Assembly: GCA_016291495.1 (NCBI GenBank)
Contig: JAEEXI010000011.1
Location: 1-64,000 of the forward strand
Source: Prevotella sp.
Lineage (GTDB): Bacteria > Bacteroidota > Bacteroidia > Bacteroidales > Bacteroidaceae
DNA length: 64,000 bases
Direction: 5' to 3'
Shown here: piece after piece, positions 34,169 through 43,117 of the stretch
Position numbering within the stretch: position 1 is the first letter of the stretch
How the letters are laid out: every line of letters starts with the position of its first letter
The notes under the pieces: model-generated
What the model was told of the DNA's origin: nothing
The model's input: only the letters and a program-made list of their open reading frames with translations
Databases searched by the model: none
Made by a program: the position numbers and the translations under genes

Positions 34169-35049
34169 ATAACTTCATTGTCAGAACCATTACGGGCATC
34201 ATCTTTGTCGCAGCCATCGTATCGTGTTTCCTGCGACCTGAGGCGATGGTCCTGTTGTTTTCCATCGTCACTGGACTGACCGTCTGGGAGTTTACGGGAC
34301 TGGTCAACGAACGGCCTGGAGTAACCATCAACCGCTTTATCTGTACGGTGGCAGGCGTGTATTTCTTCTTCGCCATGACCTACTATTGCAGCGACATCTA
34401 TGGCGGAGCCGCCAAATCGGTGGTGTTCATCCCTTACCTGATTACCATTGTCTATCTGTTGGTGGCAGAGCTCTATCTGAAACAGGCCGACCCTATCAAC
34501 AACTGGGCATACACGATGCTCTCACAGATGTATGTCGCCCTGCCCTTCTCGCTGCTCAACGTGCTTGCCTTCACGGCATCGCCTGAGGGGCTGGTAGTCT
34601 TCAACCCCATGCTGCCGCTGTCGGTATTCATCTTCCTATGGATGAACGACACGGGAGCCTATTGCGTGGGCTCGCTGATAGGCCGGCACAAGCTCTTCCC
34701 CCGAATTTCTCCGGGTAAGTCATGGGAAGGAAGCGTCGGTGGAGCCATCGTCGTACTGTTGGTAGCCTACGGCATCAGCATCCTTGACAATGGCGGACTC
34801 TATCTACAGGACATCGGTATCAAGCCCTGCGGTATGCTGTCGATGCCACAATGGTTAGGACTGGGACTGGTCGTCGTGGTCTTCGGCACCTGGGGCGACT
34901 TGGTGGAGAGTCTTTTCAAGCGCACCTTGGGTATCAAGGACAGTGGCAGCATCCTGCCTGGTCATGGCGGTATGCTCGACCGTTTTGACTCTTCGCTGCT
35001 TGCCATTCCGGCAGCCGTCGTATATCTGTACACTATATCATTATTCTAA
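34165..35049 (+). CDS. cdsA: Phosphatidate cytidylyltransferase CdsA
   Basis: Makes CDP-diacylglycerol from phosphatidate and CTP, the branch point of phospholipid synthesis. The 294-residue, strongly hydrophobic product has about eight TM segments and the CDP-DAG synthase signature near the C-terminus: LFKRTLGIKDSGSILPGHGG then MLDRFDS. PGKSWEGSVGG (about 188-198) is a further conserved stretch. Its ATG overlaps the ftsH stop by 4 nt and its own stop is followed after one base by the GH5 gene, so all four genes of the unit are tightly packed. Confidence 0.96.
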   Translation: MNNFIVRTITGIIFVAAIVSCFLRPEAMVLLFSIVTGLTVWEFTGLVNERPGVTINRFICTVAGVYFFFAMTYYCSDIYGGAAKSVVFIPYLITIVYLLVAELYLKQADPINNWAYTMLSQMYVALPFSLLNVLAFTASPEGLVVFNPMLPLSVFIFLWMNDTGAYCVGSLIGRHKLFPRISPGKSWEGSVGGAIVVLLVAYGISILDNGGLYLQDIGIKPCGMLSMPQWLGLGLVVVVFGTWGDLVESLFKRTLGIKDSGSILPGHGGMLDRFDSSLLAIPAAVVYLYTISLF

Positions 35050-35050
35050 T

Positions 35051-36007
35051 ATGAAAAAACTATTATCTGTTATCCTTTTAGCCATTGGCATCGCCAATAC
35101 TGCCAATGCCGCCGACCCTGTGAAACAATGGGGGCAGTTACAAGTGAAGGGTGCTCAGCTGTGTGACCAGAACGGCAAGCCCGTCATTCTTAGAGGTGTT
35201 AGTTTCGGCTGGCATAACATCTGGCCCCGTTTCTATAACAAGAAGGCCGTCAAGACCTTGAAAGAAGACTGGAACGCCAGTGTTGTCCGTGCCGCTATGG
35301 GCATCATGATTGAGGACAACTATCTGGAGAACCCTTCTTTTGCCCTGGAGTGCATGACCAACGTCATCGAGGCAGCCATCAAGAACAACGTCTATGTCAT
35401 TATCGACTGGCACTCCCACCAGATGAAGACGGCCGAGGCGAAGAAGTTCTTTGGCCAGATGGCACAGAAATACGGCAAGTATCCCCACGTCATCTATGAG
35501 ATTTACAACGAGCCTATAGAAGACACTTGGGCAGACTTGAAGAAATATGCCACAGAGGTGATTGGTGAGATTCGCAAGTACGACCCCGACAACATCGTGC
35601 TGGTGGGCTGTCCCCACTGGGATCAAGACATCCACCTTGTGGCTGAGAGTCCACTGACAGGCTTCAAGAATATCATGTACACCGTCCATTTCTATGCTGC
35701 TACCCATGGTGACGACCTGCGCAACCGCATGGAGGCTGCCGTGCAGAAGGGTATTCCCGTATTCATCTCAGAGAGTGGAGCCACAGAGGCATCGGGTGAC
35801 GGCAAGATAGACCCCGAGAGCGAAGAGCAGTGGATTCAGTTGTGCGAACGTTTGGGAGTCAGTTGGATTTGCTGGTCTATCAGCGACAAGAACGAGAGCT
35901 GTTCGATGCTCCTACCCCGTGCTACCGCTACAGGTCCCTGGCCAGACGATGTCATCAAGGTATATGGCAAACTCGTCAAGAACCTGCTTCGGAAGTATAA
36001 CAAGTAA
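35051..36007 (+). CDS. Secreted GH5 family glycoside hydrolase (cellulase-like)
   Basis: A 318-residue endo-beta-glucanase-type enzyme, probably periplasmic or secreted, with signal peptide MKKLLSVILLAIGIANTANA. It has a single GH5 barrel: substrate-side motif VILRGVSFGWHNIWP, VIIDWHSH (about 113-120), acid/base Glu154 in YEIYNEP, HFYAATHG and nucleophile Glu241 in VFISESG, where ESG replaces the more usual EWG. No carbohydrate-binding module. The pattern fits subfamily GH5_2 and beta-1,4-glucan as substrate. The longer frame from 34943 overlaps cdsA and is rejected. It lies one base after cdsA, an odd place for a polysaccharidase, and is closed by a terminator. Confidence 0.92.
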   Translation: MKKLLSVILLAIGIANTANAADPVKQWGQLQVKGAQLCDQNGKPVILRGVSFGWHNIWPRFYNKKAVKTLKEDWNASVVRAAMGIMIEDNYLENPSFALECMTNVIEAAIKNNVYVIIDWHSHQMKTAEAKKFFGQMAQKYGKYPHVIYEIYNEPIEDTWADLKKYATEVIGEIRKYDPDNIVLVGCPHWDQDIHLVAESPLTGFKNIMYTVHFYAATHGDDLRNRMEAAVQKGIPVFISESGATEASGDGKIDPESEEQWIQLCERLGVSWICWSISDKNESCSMLLPRATATGPWPDDVIKVYGKLVKNLLRKYNK

Positions 36008-36017
36008 GAGGAGACAA

Positions 36018-36047
36018 AGAGAGGTGGCACGGAAATGCCACCTCTTT
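36018..36047. terminator. Terminator between GH5 and uraA
   Basis: A 12-bp stem based on AGAGGTGGCA with its complement, loop CGGAAA, followed by CTTTT. Suits both converging units. Confidence 0.85.
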
Positions 36048-36073
36048 CTTTTGTCATTCAGTTCCACTGATGA

Positions 36074-37279
36074 TTATATCTCTCCCTTTTTAGTTTTGGG
36101 CAGCAGCAGGTTCAGCAGGACGCCCACTACAGCGGAGAGTCCGATGCCGCTCATGGAGAAGGTGCCGAAGTTTAGTATGGCACCGCCAATGCCCATCGTC
36201 AGCGTGACACTGATGATGATAATGTTGCGGGTGGGCTTAAAGTCGACCTTGTTGTTGATAAGGTTCTGGATACCCACACTGGCAATGGTGCCAAACAGCA
36301 GGAGCATAATGCCGCCCAGCACGGCAGAGGGGATACTTTGCAGGAGGGCACTGAGCTTACCGATGACGGAGAAGACGATGGCCGTTCCTGCGGCTATGCG
36401 GATTACCTGCGGATGAGTGACGCGTGTAATCTGCATGGCACCTGTCACCTCACTATAAGTGGTCACAGGAGGTCCTCCGAAAAATGAGGCTGCAAGGCAG
36501 GCCAGTCCGTCACCCAGCATGGTACGATGCAGTCCTGGGTCTTTCACAAAATCCTTTTCAGCTACCTCGCCGACGACATACACATCACCGATATGCTCAA
36601 TCACCGGAGCGATAGCCACAGGAATCATGAAGACGAAGGGTTCCCATGCAAACTGAGGTAACTGGAAATGGGCAATGGAGTTAGGCAAGGCAAACCAAGG
36701 AGCAGCTATAACGGCAGAGAAGTCGACCTGTCCCATGCAGACTGCCACAATATAGCCCACAATAATACCACATACCACAGGCAACAGTTTCAGGAGTCCC
36801 TTACCAAAAGTCAACACGATAATGGACGTTATCAGCGAGATGAATGCCAATAGCCAGTTCTCCTTGGCCATGTTGACAGCGGCAGGAGAAAGCGATAGTC
36901 CGATGAGGATAATCACGGGACCGATTACGATTGGCGGGAACAGGCGGTCTAGCAGTTTCTTTCCCTGCCATTTGATGAGTGCCGACATGATGAAGTACAC
37001 CAAGGCGACACCAGCAATACCCGCTATCGTACCAGGCATTCCCCATTGCTGGGAAGCGGAGATGATAGGGGCGATAAAGGCAAAACTAGAACCTAAGTAG
37101 ATGGGCACTTTCCCTTTCGTCACTAAATGGAAGATGAAGGTAGCAATACCGGCAGTAAACAATGCCGTAGCAGGATCGAGTCCTACCAGCAGAGGCACCA
37201 ATACAGTAGAACCAAAGGCGACAAACAGGAACTGTATGCCTACGATGGTCTTACGAGTTGGAGTTAATTCTGTAGCCAT
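36074..37279 (-). CDS. Uracil/xanthine permease, NCS2 family (UraA-like)
   Basis: A proton-coupled nucleobase importer of the inner membrane. The 401-residue product has 12-14 hydrophobic segments and NCS2 features: a QFLFVAFGSTVLVPLLVGLD start, GSSFAFIAP, the signature-like FPPIVIGPVIILIGLSL, the substrate Glu in PVAIAPVIEHIGDV and the second one in GGPPVTTYSEVTGAM. The latter context (IEHIGD with NGxP-like TTYSE) points to uracil over purines. It is the last gene of the surE-lpxB-azgA-DUF5020-uraA run, 12 nt behind the outer-membrane channel gene, implying uptake across both membranes. Confidence 0.92.
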   Translation of the reverse strand: MATELTPTRKTIVGIQFLFVAFGSTVLVPLLVGLDPATALFTAGIATFIFHLVTKGKVPIYLGSSFAFIAPIISASQQWGMPGTIAGIAGVALVYFIMSALIKWQGKKLLDRLFPPIVIGPVIILIGLSLSPAAVNMAKENWLLAFISLITSIIVLTFGKGLLKLLPVVCGIIVGYIVAVCMGQVDFSAVIAAPWFALPNSIAHFQLPQFAWEPFVFMIPVAIAPVIEHIGDVYVVGEVAEKDFVKDPGLHRTMLGDGLACLAASFFGGPPVTTYSEVTGAMQITRVTHPQVIRIAAGTAIVFSVIGKLSALLQSIPSAVLGGIMLLLFGTIASVGIQNLINNKVDFKPTRNIIIISVTLTMGIGGAILNFGTFSMSGIGLSAVVGVLLNLLLPKTKKGEI

Positions 37280-37291
37280 ATTTTTTTAACT

Positions 37292-38005
37292 TTAGAAGTT
37301 CCACTTCACGGCAAGCGTCGGATTCCAGAAGAAGGTCTTCGTGCTCTCCGGATCGGAGTTATAGACGAAGTTGTTACTGAACTCCCATTCCGTACCTACG
37401 CTGAAATGCTCGGTGAAGTTGTACCACAACTGAGGCTCAGAGAGGATAACCAGACAGCCATGGCCATTGCCTTTCTCACCTCGCCAGAAATCAATGAAGC
37501 CAGAGAAGCGCAGTTTGTTATTGAAGAAGTTCAAGCCCCAGACACCAGTTAACTGGGCGCTAGCATAGGAGTGTGTATTCTCGTAACTCTTGAAAAACTG
37601 TTTGTACATCAACTGTACGGACCATGTCTTCGAGAAGTCGGCTGTATGGCCGTTATACGCAGCACCCAACAAAGCAGCCTGCTGGAAGCTACCATTACGA
37701 CTCAGACCTCCATTATACTCGATATGAGCAGCGAAGGGCGACTGTTTGCCCAAATTAAACTCACGGGCAACCTCTGTGTAGGCGCTCTCTACAAAGTGAC
37801 TGCTAAAATCGACATCCACGAAATAGAACCATGAGCCCCACTTGTCAGCCTTGAATTGTTCAAGGGTCATGGTCACTTTCTGACGACCGGCCTCTTCACC
37901 GGTATAAATGTTACGACCGAAATCATAGTGTAACTGGATGTTCTGTGCTCCTACGGTCATGCATGATGCCAGGAACAAAAAGGATAGAATCTGTTTTTTC
38001 ATCAT
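37292..38005 (-). CDS. DUF5020 / Tsx-like outer-membrane nucleoside channel
   Basis: A 237-residue beta-barrel protein with signal peptide (MKKQILSFLFLASCMTVGAQ). Alternating hydrophobic strands, many Phe/Tyr/Trp, and the final residues AVKWNF (aromatic last residue) are typical of an outer-membrane barrel. It resembles the DUF5020 family, related to the Tsx nucleoside channel. Its place between two nucleobase permeases (azgA-like, 22 nt upstream; uraA-like, 12 nt downstream) supports a role in letting nucleosides or bases through the outer membrane. The first of two adjacent Met codons is used. Confidence 0.85.
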   Translation of the reverse strand: MMKKQILSFLFLASCMTVGAQNIQLHYDFGRNIYTGEEAGRQKVTMTLEQFKADKWGSWFYFVDVDFSSHFVESAYTEVAREFNLGKQSPFAAHIEYNGGLSRNGSFQQAALLGAAYNGHTADFSKTWSVQLMYKQFFKSYENTHSYASAQLTGVWGLNFFNNKLRFSGFIDFWRGEKGNGHGCLVILSEPQLWYNFTEHFSVGTEWEFSNNFVYNSDPESTKTFFWNPTLAVKWNF

Positions 38006-38027
38006 AATTATGTTTTTAAATGTTCAA

Positions 38028-39344
38028 TTAAAACAACGGAGCTACGTACTTCAATACGAAGAAGGCAGCAAGGATATACATCATTGCAGTCAATTCACGA
38101 TGACGACCTGTACATACCTTCACAATGACATACGAGAACAAACCTAAGATAATACCCTCTGAGATACTTGCTGTAAAAGGTATCATCAGTATGGTAGCAA
38201 AACAGGGCATCGATTCCGAGAAGTCGATAAAGTCGATATGTACAATCTGACGGAGCATCATCACACCTACCAAGAACAATGCACTGGTAGTGGCGGCAGA
38301 CGGAATCATCAGGAAGATGGGAGAGAAGAACAAGGACAGGAAGAACAAGGCTGCCACAGTGAATGCTGTCAGCCCCGTACGTCCACCTGCCGCAATTCCT
38401 GTCGTACTCTCCAAATAAGTCGTCACTATAGAGGTTCCGCAAAGGGCACCTACAGTAGTACCCACAGCATCAGCCATCAATGCCTTGTTCAGATTCTGTA
38501 CCTTTCCCGTTTTCTTATCCACCATACCAGCAGCCGTAGAAGTTCCTATCAGGGTACCAATAGTGTCAAACAAATCCATAAACAACAGGGTTGCTATTAC
38601 AATATAATAGTCGATATCCAACGTGAAGAAACGAGAGAAATCCATCTTAAAGGCAACAGGATCCAAAGAAGCAGGAAGACTCAATATCGTAAAATTCTCA
38701 GGAATCACTGTAACACCAAAGGGAATACCTATGATTGTCATGATAAGGATTGTATAGAACAAAGCTCCACGAACCTTCATCACCAACAAGATAGCACCTA
38801 GCAAAATACCGCAAGCAGCAAGTATCGAAGTTGCTGTCCAAGGACCCAAGCCTGTAATGGTTGAGTCATTGACAACAACAATACCGCCATTCTTCAGTCC
38901 GATAAAAGCAACAAACAAGCCGATACCCACGGAGATTGAGTAGCGAAGGTTCAGGGGGATGGAGTTGACGATAGCCTCACGGACTTTAAATATCGTGAAG
39001 AAAATAAAGAAAACACCCTCTATAAATACGGCAGCCAAAGCTTCTTGCCATGTAAAGCCCATCACCAAAACCAGCGTATAGGCAAAGAAGGCGTTCAGTC
39101 CCATACCAGAAGCGAGTGCAAACGGCATCTTGGCATAGAAAGCCATTACGAGTGTCGCCACTGCAGCAGCAATCACTGTTGCAGAGAAAACAGCACCCTT
39201 GTCCATACCCGCCTCACTGAGGATAATCGGGTTGACGGCAAGGATGTAAGACATGGTAAGGAAGGTTGTCAATCCCGCCATCATCTCAACTTTGACGGAA
39301 TGTTTCTGGGAGTCAAAACCCAGCCATGATAATAATGTTTTCAT
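38028..39344 (-). CDS. Purine permease, NCS2/AzgA subfamily
   Basis: A 438-residue inner-membrane importer for adenine, guanine or hypoxanthine. About 12-14 TM segments are present, with AzgA/PbuG-type motifs: VEMMAGLTTFLTMSYILAVN near the start, ALASGMGLNAFFAYT, the LFMDLFDTIGTLIG segment with the substrate Asp, GALCGTSIVTTYLESTTGI and GGRTGLTAFTVA. These distinguish it from the UraA branch. Length is normal. Seven bases separate it from lpxB upstream and 22 from the DUF5020 gene, so it belongs to the same - strand operon. Confidence 0.94.
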   Translation of the reverse strand: MKTLLSWLGFDSQKHSVKVEMMAGLTTFLTMSYILAVNPIILSEAGMDKGAVFSATVIAAAVATLVMAFYAKMPFALASGMGLNAFFAYTLVLVMGFTWQEALAAVFIEGVFFIFFTIFKVREAIVNSIPLNLRYSISVGIGLFVAFIGLKNGGIVVVNDSTITGLGPWTATSILAACGILLGAILLVMKVRGALFYTILIMTIIGIPFGVTVIPENFTILSLPASLDPVAFKMDFSRFFTLDIDYYIVIATLLFMDLFDTIGTLIGTSTAAGMVDKKTGKVQNLNKALMADAVGTTVGALCGTSIVTTYLESTTGIAAGGRTGLTAFTVAALFFLSLFFSPIFLMIPSAATTSALFLVGVMMLRQIVHIDFIDFSESMPCFATILMIPFTASISEGIILGLFSYVIVKVCTGRHRELTAMMYILAAFFVLKYVAPLF

Positions 39345-39351
39345 AAATGTA

Positions 39352-40497
39352 TTAATTATTATTGTGATTTAGAATCTCTATGATTTGCTGTGCTGCCACA
39401 TCCGGGGCATGACTGTTTCCCAGGCGACGGTGTACCTCCTCATAACCGTCCAGCATCTGTTGGCGGGCTGCTCCTCCAGGAAGGATACGCTCCAGATGTG
39501 TACGGATATTCTCCACGCTGAAAGTGTCAGCCACCAGTTCAGGCACAATCTCCTTGTCTGCGATCAGATTGACCAAAGAGATAAACCTCACCTTCACCAG
39601 ATGCTTCCGCAAAAAGGCGATGACTATGGGGATAGGCGTCTCGTAACATACCACTTGCGGAACACGAAACATACACGTCTCCAAAGTTGCCGTTCCACTG
39701 GTCACCAAAGCTGCTGTCGCTTTTGACAACAGGGCATATGTCTGATTCTCGACCAGTTTGACAGGAGTTCCCTGCAAGAACTTGTCATAATACGACCGCT
39801 CTATGCCAGGAGCACCCGCTAATACAATGTCATACTGAGATGTCAGATGACTCGTAGCTTTTATCATTGCAGGGAGGTTGTCTTTGATTTCCTGTCGTCT
39901 GGAACCAGCCAACAGGGCGATGACGGGTTTGTCCGTCTCCTCTATTCTGTCTTTTGTATCCGCTAAGAAAACCCTCACTTCCTGAGCTGTTGGATTCCCT
40001 ACATAATGGATTGGATACTGGTGCTTCTTCTCAAAGAAATCCACCTCAAAAGGAAGTATGGAGAAGAGCTCGTCAACATCCCGTTTGATATTCTTGATAC
40101 GATGTTCCTTCCATGCCCATATCTTCGGAGCAATATAGTAAAAGACTTTGGGCTGTTGACTGTTGGCTTTCAGCTTCTGACTATGAATATATTTTGCAAT
40201 TTTCAGGTTAAAGCCAGGATAGTCGACCAAGATAACAACATCCGGTTTCCACTCGAGAATATCCTGCTGACATCTTTTCATGTTCTGAAGAATCGTGGGA
40301 AGATGAAGCAATACAGGAATAAAACCCATATAGGCAAGTTCCTTGTAGTGTTTGACTCTGGTACCTCCTACTGCCGTCATTAGGTCACCGCCGAAGAAAC
40401 GGAACTCCGCATCCGGATCCTGTTGCTTCAATGACTGCATCAGATGAGACGCATGCAGGTCACCACTGGCCTCTCCCACTATCAGATAGTATTTCAT
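39352..40497 (-). CDS. lpxB: Lipid-A-disaccharide synthase LpxB
   Basis: Joins lipid X and UDP-2,3-diacylglucosamine into lipid A disaccharide at the inner membrane (GT19). The 381-residue product shows YLIVGEASGDLHAS at the start, GGDLMTAVGG, VDYPGFNLKIA, YYIAPKIWAWKEHR, ILPFEVDFF, VGNPTAQE, LLAGSRRQEI and the late TSGTATLE motif. At residues about 105-116 (HSQKLKANSQQP) a heptamer repeat is translated in frame just before the VFYYIAPKIW strand, where relatives have a short helix-strand turn. Its ATG overlaps the surE stop (ATGA). Catalytic segments are intact. Confidence 0.96.
   Translation of the reverse strand: MKYYLIVGEASGDLHASHLMQSLKQQDPDAEFRFFGGDLMTAVGGTRVKHYKELAYMGFIPVLLHLPTILQNMKRCQQDILEWKPDVVILVDYPGFNLKIAKYIHSQKLKANSQQPKVFYYIAPKIWAWKEHRIKNIKRDVDELFSILPFEVDFFEKKHQYPIHYVGNPTAQEVRVFLADTKDRIEETDKPVIALLAGSRRQEIKDNLPAMIKATSHLTSQYDIVLAGAPGIERSYYDKFLQGTPVKLVENQTYALLSKATAALVTSGTATLETCMFRVPQVVCYETPIPIVIAFLRKHLVKVRFISLVNLIADKEIVPELVADTFSVENIRTHLERILPGGAARQQMLDGYEEVHRRLGNSHAPDVAAQQIIEILNHNNN
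40151..40185. repeat. Heptamer repeat inside lpxB
   Basis: Five degenerate 7-nt units on the + strand: GGCTGTT, GACTGTT, GGCTTTC, AGCTTCT and GACTATG. Translated on the minus strand within HSQKLKANSQQP. Confidence 0.75.
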
Positions 40498-41264
40498 AAA
40501 TCCCAGTCTTTCATCTGTTCCATCATCTCATAGGAGGTGACATCTATCCGGGTTGGCGTAATCGCCACATAACCATGCGTCAGTGCCCAATTGTCAGTAT
40601 CATCTGCCTCTGGCTCATCATTGGTGTATTTTCCCACCATCCACCAATAATCATAACCCCGAGGGTGATGGCATTTCACCACCTCATTTCCCCAAGTTCC
40701 TGGTGCCATACGACATATCTTTACTCCCTGATACTGTTCCACCAAAGGGAAATTCACGTTCAGACAGACACCCTTAGGTAATCCTTCGTCAAGAACCCTT
40801 CGTACGATTTTACGCACATAAGGTTCCAAAGGACGGAAATCAGCATCTTCAGAATGGTCGCACAGAGAGAAAGCCACCGAGGGGATATACTTCATACATC
40901 CTTCCAATGTCACCCCCATCGTACCACTATAATGTGTATTAACAGAAGCGTTGTCTCCATGATTAATACCTCCTATCACCATCTGAGGATAACGGTCGCC
41001 TATCAATTCTTCCAAGGCGATTTTCACACAATCGACAGGTGTGCCGCTACATGACCACACTTCCAGTCCCTCCTCTTTCCGGCGCATCGTCAGTGTCAAC
41101 GGTGTTCCTGCTGAGAAAGCACAGGCATAACCGCTTCGGGCACTGTCTGGAGCACAGACCAGGATATCCGCCATGTCACGAATCATCGCCACCAGACAGT
41201 TAATACCTTTTGCCCCATAGCCGTCATCGTTGGAAATCAGTATTAAAGGTTTCTCGTTTTCCAT
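40494..41264 (-). CDS. surE: 5'/3'-nucleotidase SurE
   Basis: Metal-dependent nucleotidase of the SurE family acting on nucleoside monophosphates. The 256-residue product has the metal motif ISNDDGYGAKGI at the start, the APDSARSG segment, SCSGTPVDCVKIAL, and GGINHGDNASVNTHYSGTMG (Asn and Asp metal ligands), then the family's NVNFP strand. A link to the nucleobase permeases further down the same operon is plausible: SurE could supply or salvage nucleosides. It is the first gene of the unit, with a perfect promoter 20 nt upstream. Confidence 0.96.
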   Translation of the reverse strand: MENEKPLILISNDDGYGAKGINCLVAMIRDMADILVCAPDSARSGYACAFSAGTPLTLTMRRKEEGLEVWSCSGTPVDCVKIALEELIGDRYPQMVIGGINHGDNASVNTHYSGTMGVTLEGCMKYIPSVAFSLCDHSEDADFRPLEPYVRKIVRRVLDEGLPKGVCLNVNFPLVEQYQGVKICRMAPGTWGNEVVKCHHPRGYDYWWMVGKYTNDEPEADDTDNWALTHGYVAITPTRIDVTSYEMMEQMKDWDL

Positions 41265-41284
41265 TAAAAATTGTAATTTGCCTG

Positions 41285-41315
41285 CAAATTTACAAAAAAA
41301 CGAGAGAAAAGCAAA
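41285..41315 (-). promoter_or_regulatory. surE operon promoter
   Basis: On the minus strand TTTG (41315-41312), 19 bp, TAAATTTG (41292-41285), 20 nt before the ATG. Confidence 0.7.
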
Positions 41316-41321
41316 ATCTAA

Positions 41322-41353
41322 TTTGGCTTTTTGCTTTCTTATTCGTAACTTTG
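41322..41353 (+). promoter_or_regulatory. parA operon promoter
   Basis: TTTG (41322-41325), 20 bp, TAACTTTG (41346-41353), then CA. Back to back with the surE promoter; the two -33 elements are 6 bp apart. Confidence 0.75.
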
Positions 41354-41382
41354 CAGCCTATTATATGGTGTTAAGAAAGAAT

Positions 41383-42147
41383 ATGGGAAAGATTATTGCT
41401 TTAGCAAACCAAAAGGGCGGGGTCGGTAAGACGACGACAACCATTAATTTGGCCGCCTCATTGGCTACACTGGAGAAAACAGTCCTTGTTGTCGACGCTG
41501 ACCCACAGGCAAACGCCTCCAGCGGTCTGGGTGTTGATATCAAAGAGGTAGAATGCTCCCTCTATGAATGCATTATCGACAAGGCAGATGTACGTGACGC
41601 TATTTACACAACAGATATTGACGGACTTGATATCATTCCAAGTCATATTGACCTCGTTGGAGCCGAGATAGAGATGCTGAACCTGAAAAACAGGGAAAAT
41701 GTCATTGGGCAGTTATTGGCTCCTATCCGTGATGACTACGACTACATTTTGATTGACTGTTCTCCTTCATTAGGACTGATTACTGTCAATGCGCTGACGG
41801 CAGCTAATTCCGTCATCATCCCTGTACAGTGTGAATACTTTGCACTGGAGGGTATCAGCAAGTTGTTGAATACCATCCGTATCATCAAGAGTAAATTGAA
41901 TCCGAAACTGGAGATTGAGGGTTTCCTGCTGACAATGTATGACTCTCGTCTGCGTCTTGCTAACCAGATTTATGATGAAGTAAAACGCCATTTCCAGGAA
42001 TTGGTATTCAAGACTGTCATCCAGCGTAACGTCAAATTATCAGAGAGTCCCAGTCATGGTCTTCCCGTCATCTTGTATGACGCAGACTCCACGGGCTCCA
42101 AGAATCACTTGGCATTGGCCAAGGAAATTATTAACAAAAATAGCTAA
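41383..42147 (+). CDS. parA: Chromosome partitioning ATPase ParA (Soj)
   Basis: Walker-type ATPase that moves the ParB-bound origin region. The 254-residue product shows the deviant Walker A motif KGGVGKTTT (residues about 11-19), the A' motif DADPQANASSG, Walker B ILIDCSPSLG and a C-terminal DNA-binding basic surface. Start MGKIIALANQKGG at 41383 is chosen; MVLRKN six residues upstream is possible and would still be on the transcript. The stop falls inside a heptamer repeat that fills the gap to parB. This pair suggests the replication origin may not be far, although no parS site was found. Confidence 0.96.
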   Translation: MGKIIALANQKGGVGKTTTTINLAASLATLEKTVLVVDADPQANASSGLGVDIKEVECSLYECIIDKADVRDAIYTTDIDGLDIIPSHIDLVGAEIEMLNLKNRENVIGQLLAPIRDDYDYILIDCSPSLGLITVNALTAANSVIIPVQCEYFALEGISKLLNTIRIIKSKLNPKLEIEGFLLTMYDSRLRLANQIYDEVKRHFQELVFKTVIQRNVKLSESPSHGLPVILYDADSTGSKNHLALAKEIINKNS

Positions 42148-42177
42148 TAGCCAACCGCTAAAAGCTAAAAGCGAAGA
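42143..42177. repeat. Heptamer repeat filling the parA/parB gap
   Basis: Five 7-nt units: GCTAATA, GCCAACC, GCTAAAA twice and GCGAAGA. The parA stop (42145-42147) lies in the first unit and the parB ATG follows the last by 2 nt. Confidence 0.8.
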
Positions 42178-42179
42178 TT

Positions 42180-43106
42180 ATGGCTGTAAGAAAGAAATAC
42201 GACAGAAGTGTCTTGGGTCGCGGCTTAGATGATATAGGCAATGGTCGTGGACTCGATGCACTGATAGATACAGGAGATGTGCGTACCCAAGGTAGCTCTA
42301 ATCTCAACGAGATTGAGATTTCCTTGATAGAGCCAAATCCCAACCAGCCTCGTAGGGAATTCGACCAAGAGGCACTACAGGAACTGGCCAACAGTATTCG
42401 TGAGGTCGGTATTATCCAACCCATCACCCTGCGCCAGATGGACAACGGGAAATATCAGATTATTGCCGGAGAGCGTCGTTGGCGTGCCTCCCAACTGGCT
42501 AATCTGACAACCATTCCCGCCTATATCCGCACTGTGGAAGATGAGGGAGTCATGGAAATGGCACTCGTTGAGAACATCCAGCGTGAGGACTTGAATGCCA
42601 TTGAGGTTGCCCTTGCCTATCAGCATCTGGCAGAGACGACAGGAATGACCCAAGACAAAATCTCAAAACGCGTGGGAAAAAGTCGTGCTGCTGTCACCAA
42701 CTATCTGCGACTATTGAAACTTCCTGCACAAGTACAGATGGCGTTAAAGAATCATGAGATAGACATGGGACATGCCCGAGCTTTGCTGGCCATTGACAGT
42801 CCATCTGCACAAATCAAGCTCTTCAAGGAAATCCAAAAGCAGCAATATTCTGTCCGTAAGGTTGAAGAGATGGTGCAAGCCTTGAAGAACGGGGAGGACG
42901 TCAAGACAGTAAAAGGCAAGATGACTGCCAAGTCGCAACTGCCTGAGGAATTCACAATCCTCAAGGAACGTCTCTCTCAGTTTTTCCAGACGAAAGTACA
43001 GATGACCTATTCTCCAAAGGGAAAAGGTAAGATCAGTATTCCTTTCAGCAATGAGGAAGAGTTAGAGCGCATCATGAACGCCCTTGACAATGTTAACAAC
43101 AAATAA
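42180..43106 (+). CDS. parB: Chromosome partitioning protein ParB (Spo0J)
   Basis: CTP-dependent DNA clamp that loads at parS and spreads. The 308-residue product has the N-terminal ParA-interaction segment (LGRGLDDIGNGRGLDALI), box I with QPRREFD, the CTP-binding GERRWRAS (about 98-105) and ENIQREDLNAIEVA, a helix-turn-helix (KISKRVGKSRAAVTNYLRLL) and a C-terminal dimer domain. The middle linker is Lys-rich. It is followed at 11 nt by the DUF5683 gene, the usual Bacteroidota order. Confidence 0.96.
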   Translation: MAVRKKYDRSVLGRGLDDIGNGRGLDALIDTGDVRTQGSSNLNEIEISLIEPNPNQPRREFDQEALQELANSIREVGIIQPITLRQMDNGKYQIIAGERRWRASQLANLTTIPAYIRTVEDEGVMEMALVENIQREDLNAIEVALAYQHLAETTGMTQDKISKRVGKSRAAVTNYLRLLKLPAQVQMALKNHEIDMGHARALLAIDSPSAQIKLFKEIQKQQYSVRKVEEMVQALKNGEDVKTVKGKMTAKSQLPEEFTILKERLSQFFQTKVQMTYSPKGKGKISIPFSNEEELERIMNALDNVNNK

Positions 43107-43117
43107 AGAGTAAAGCC

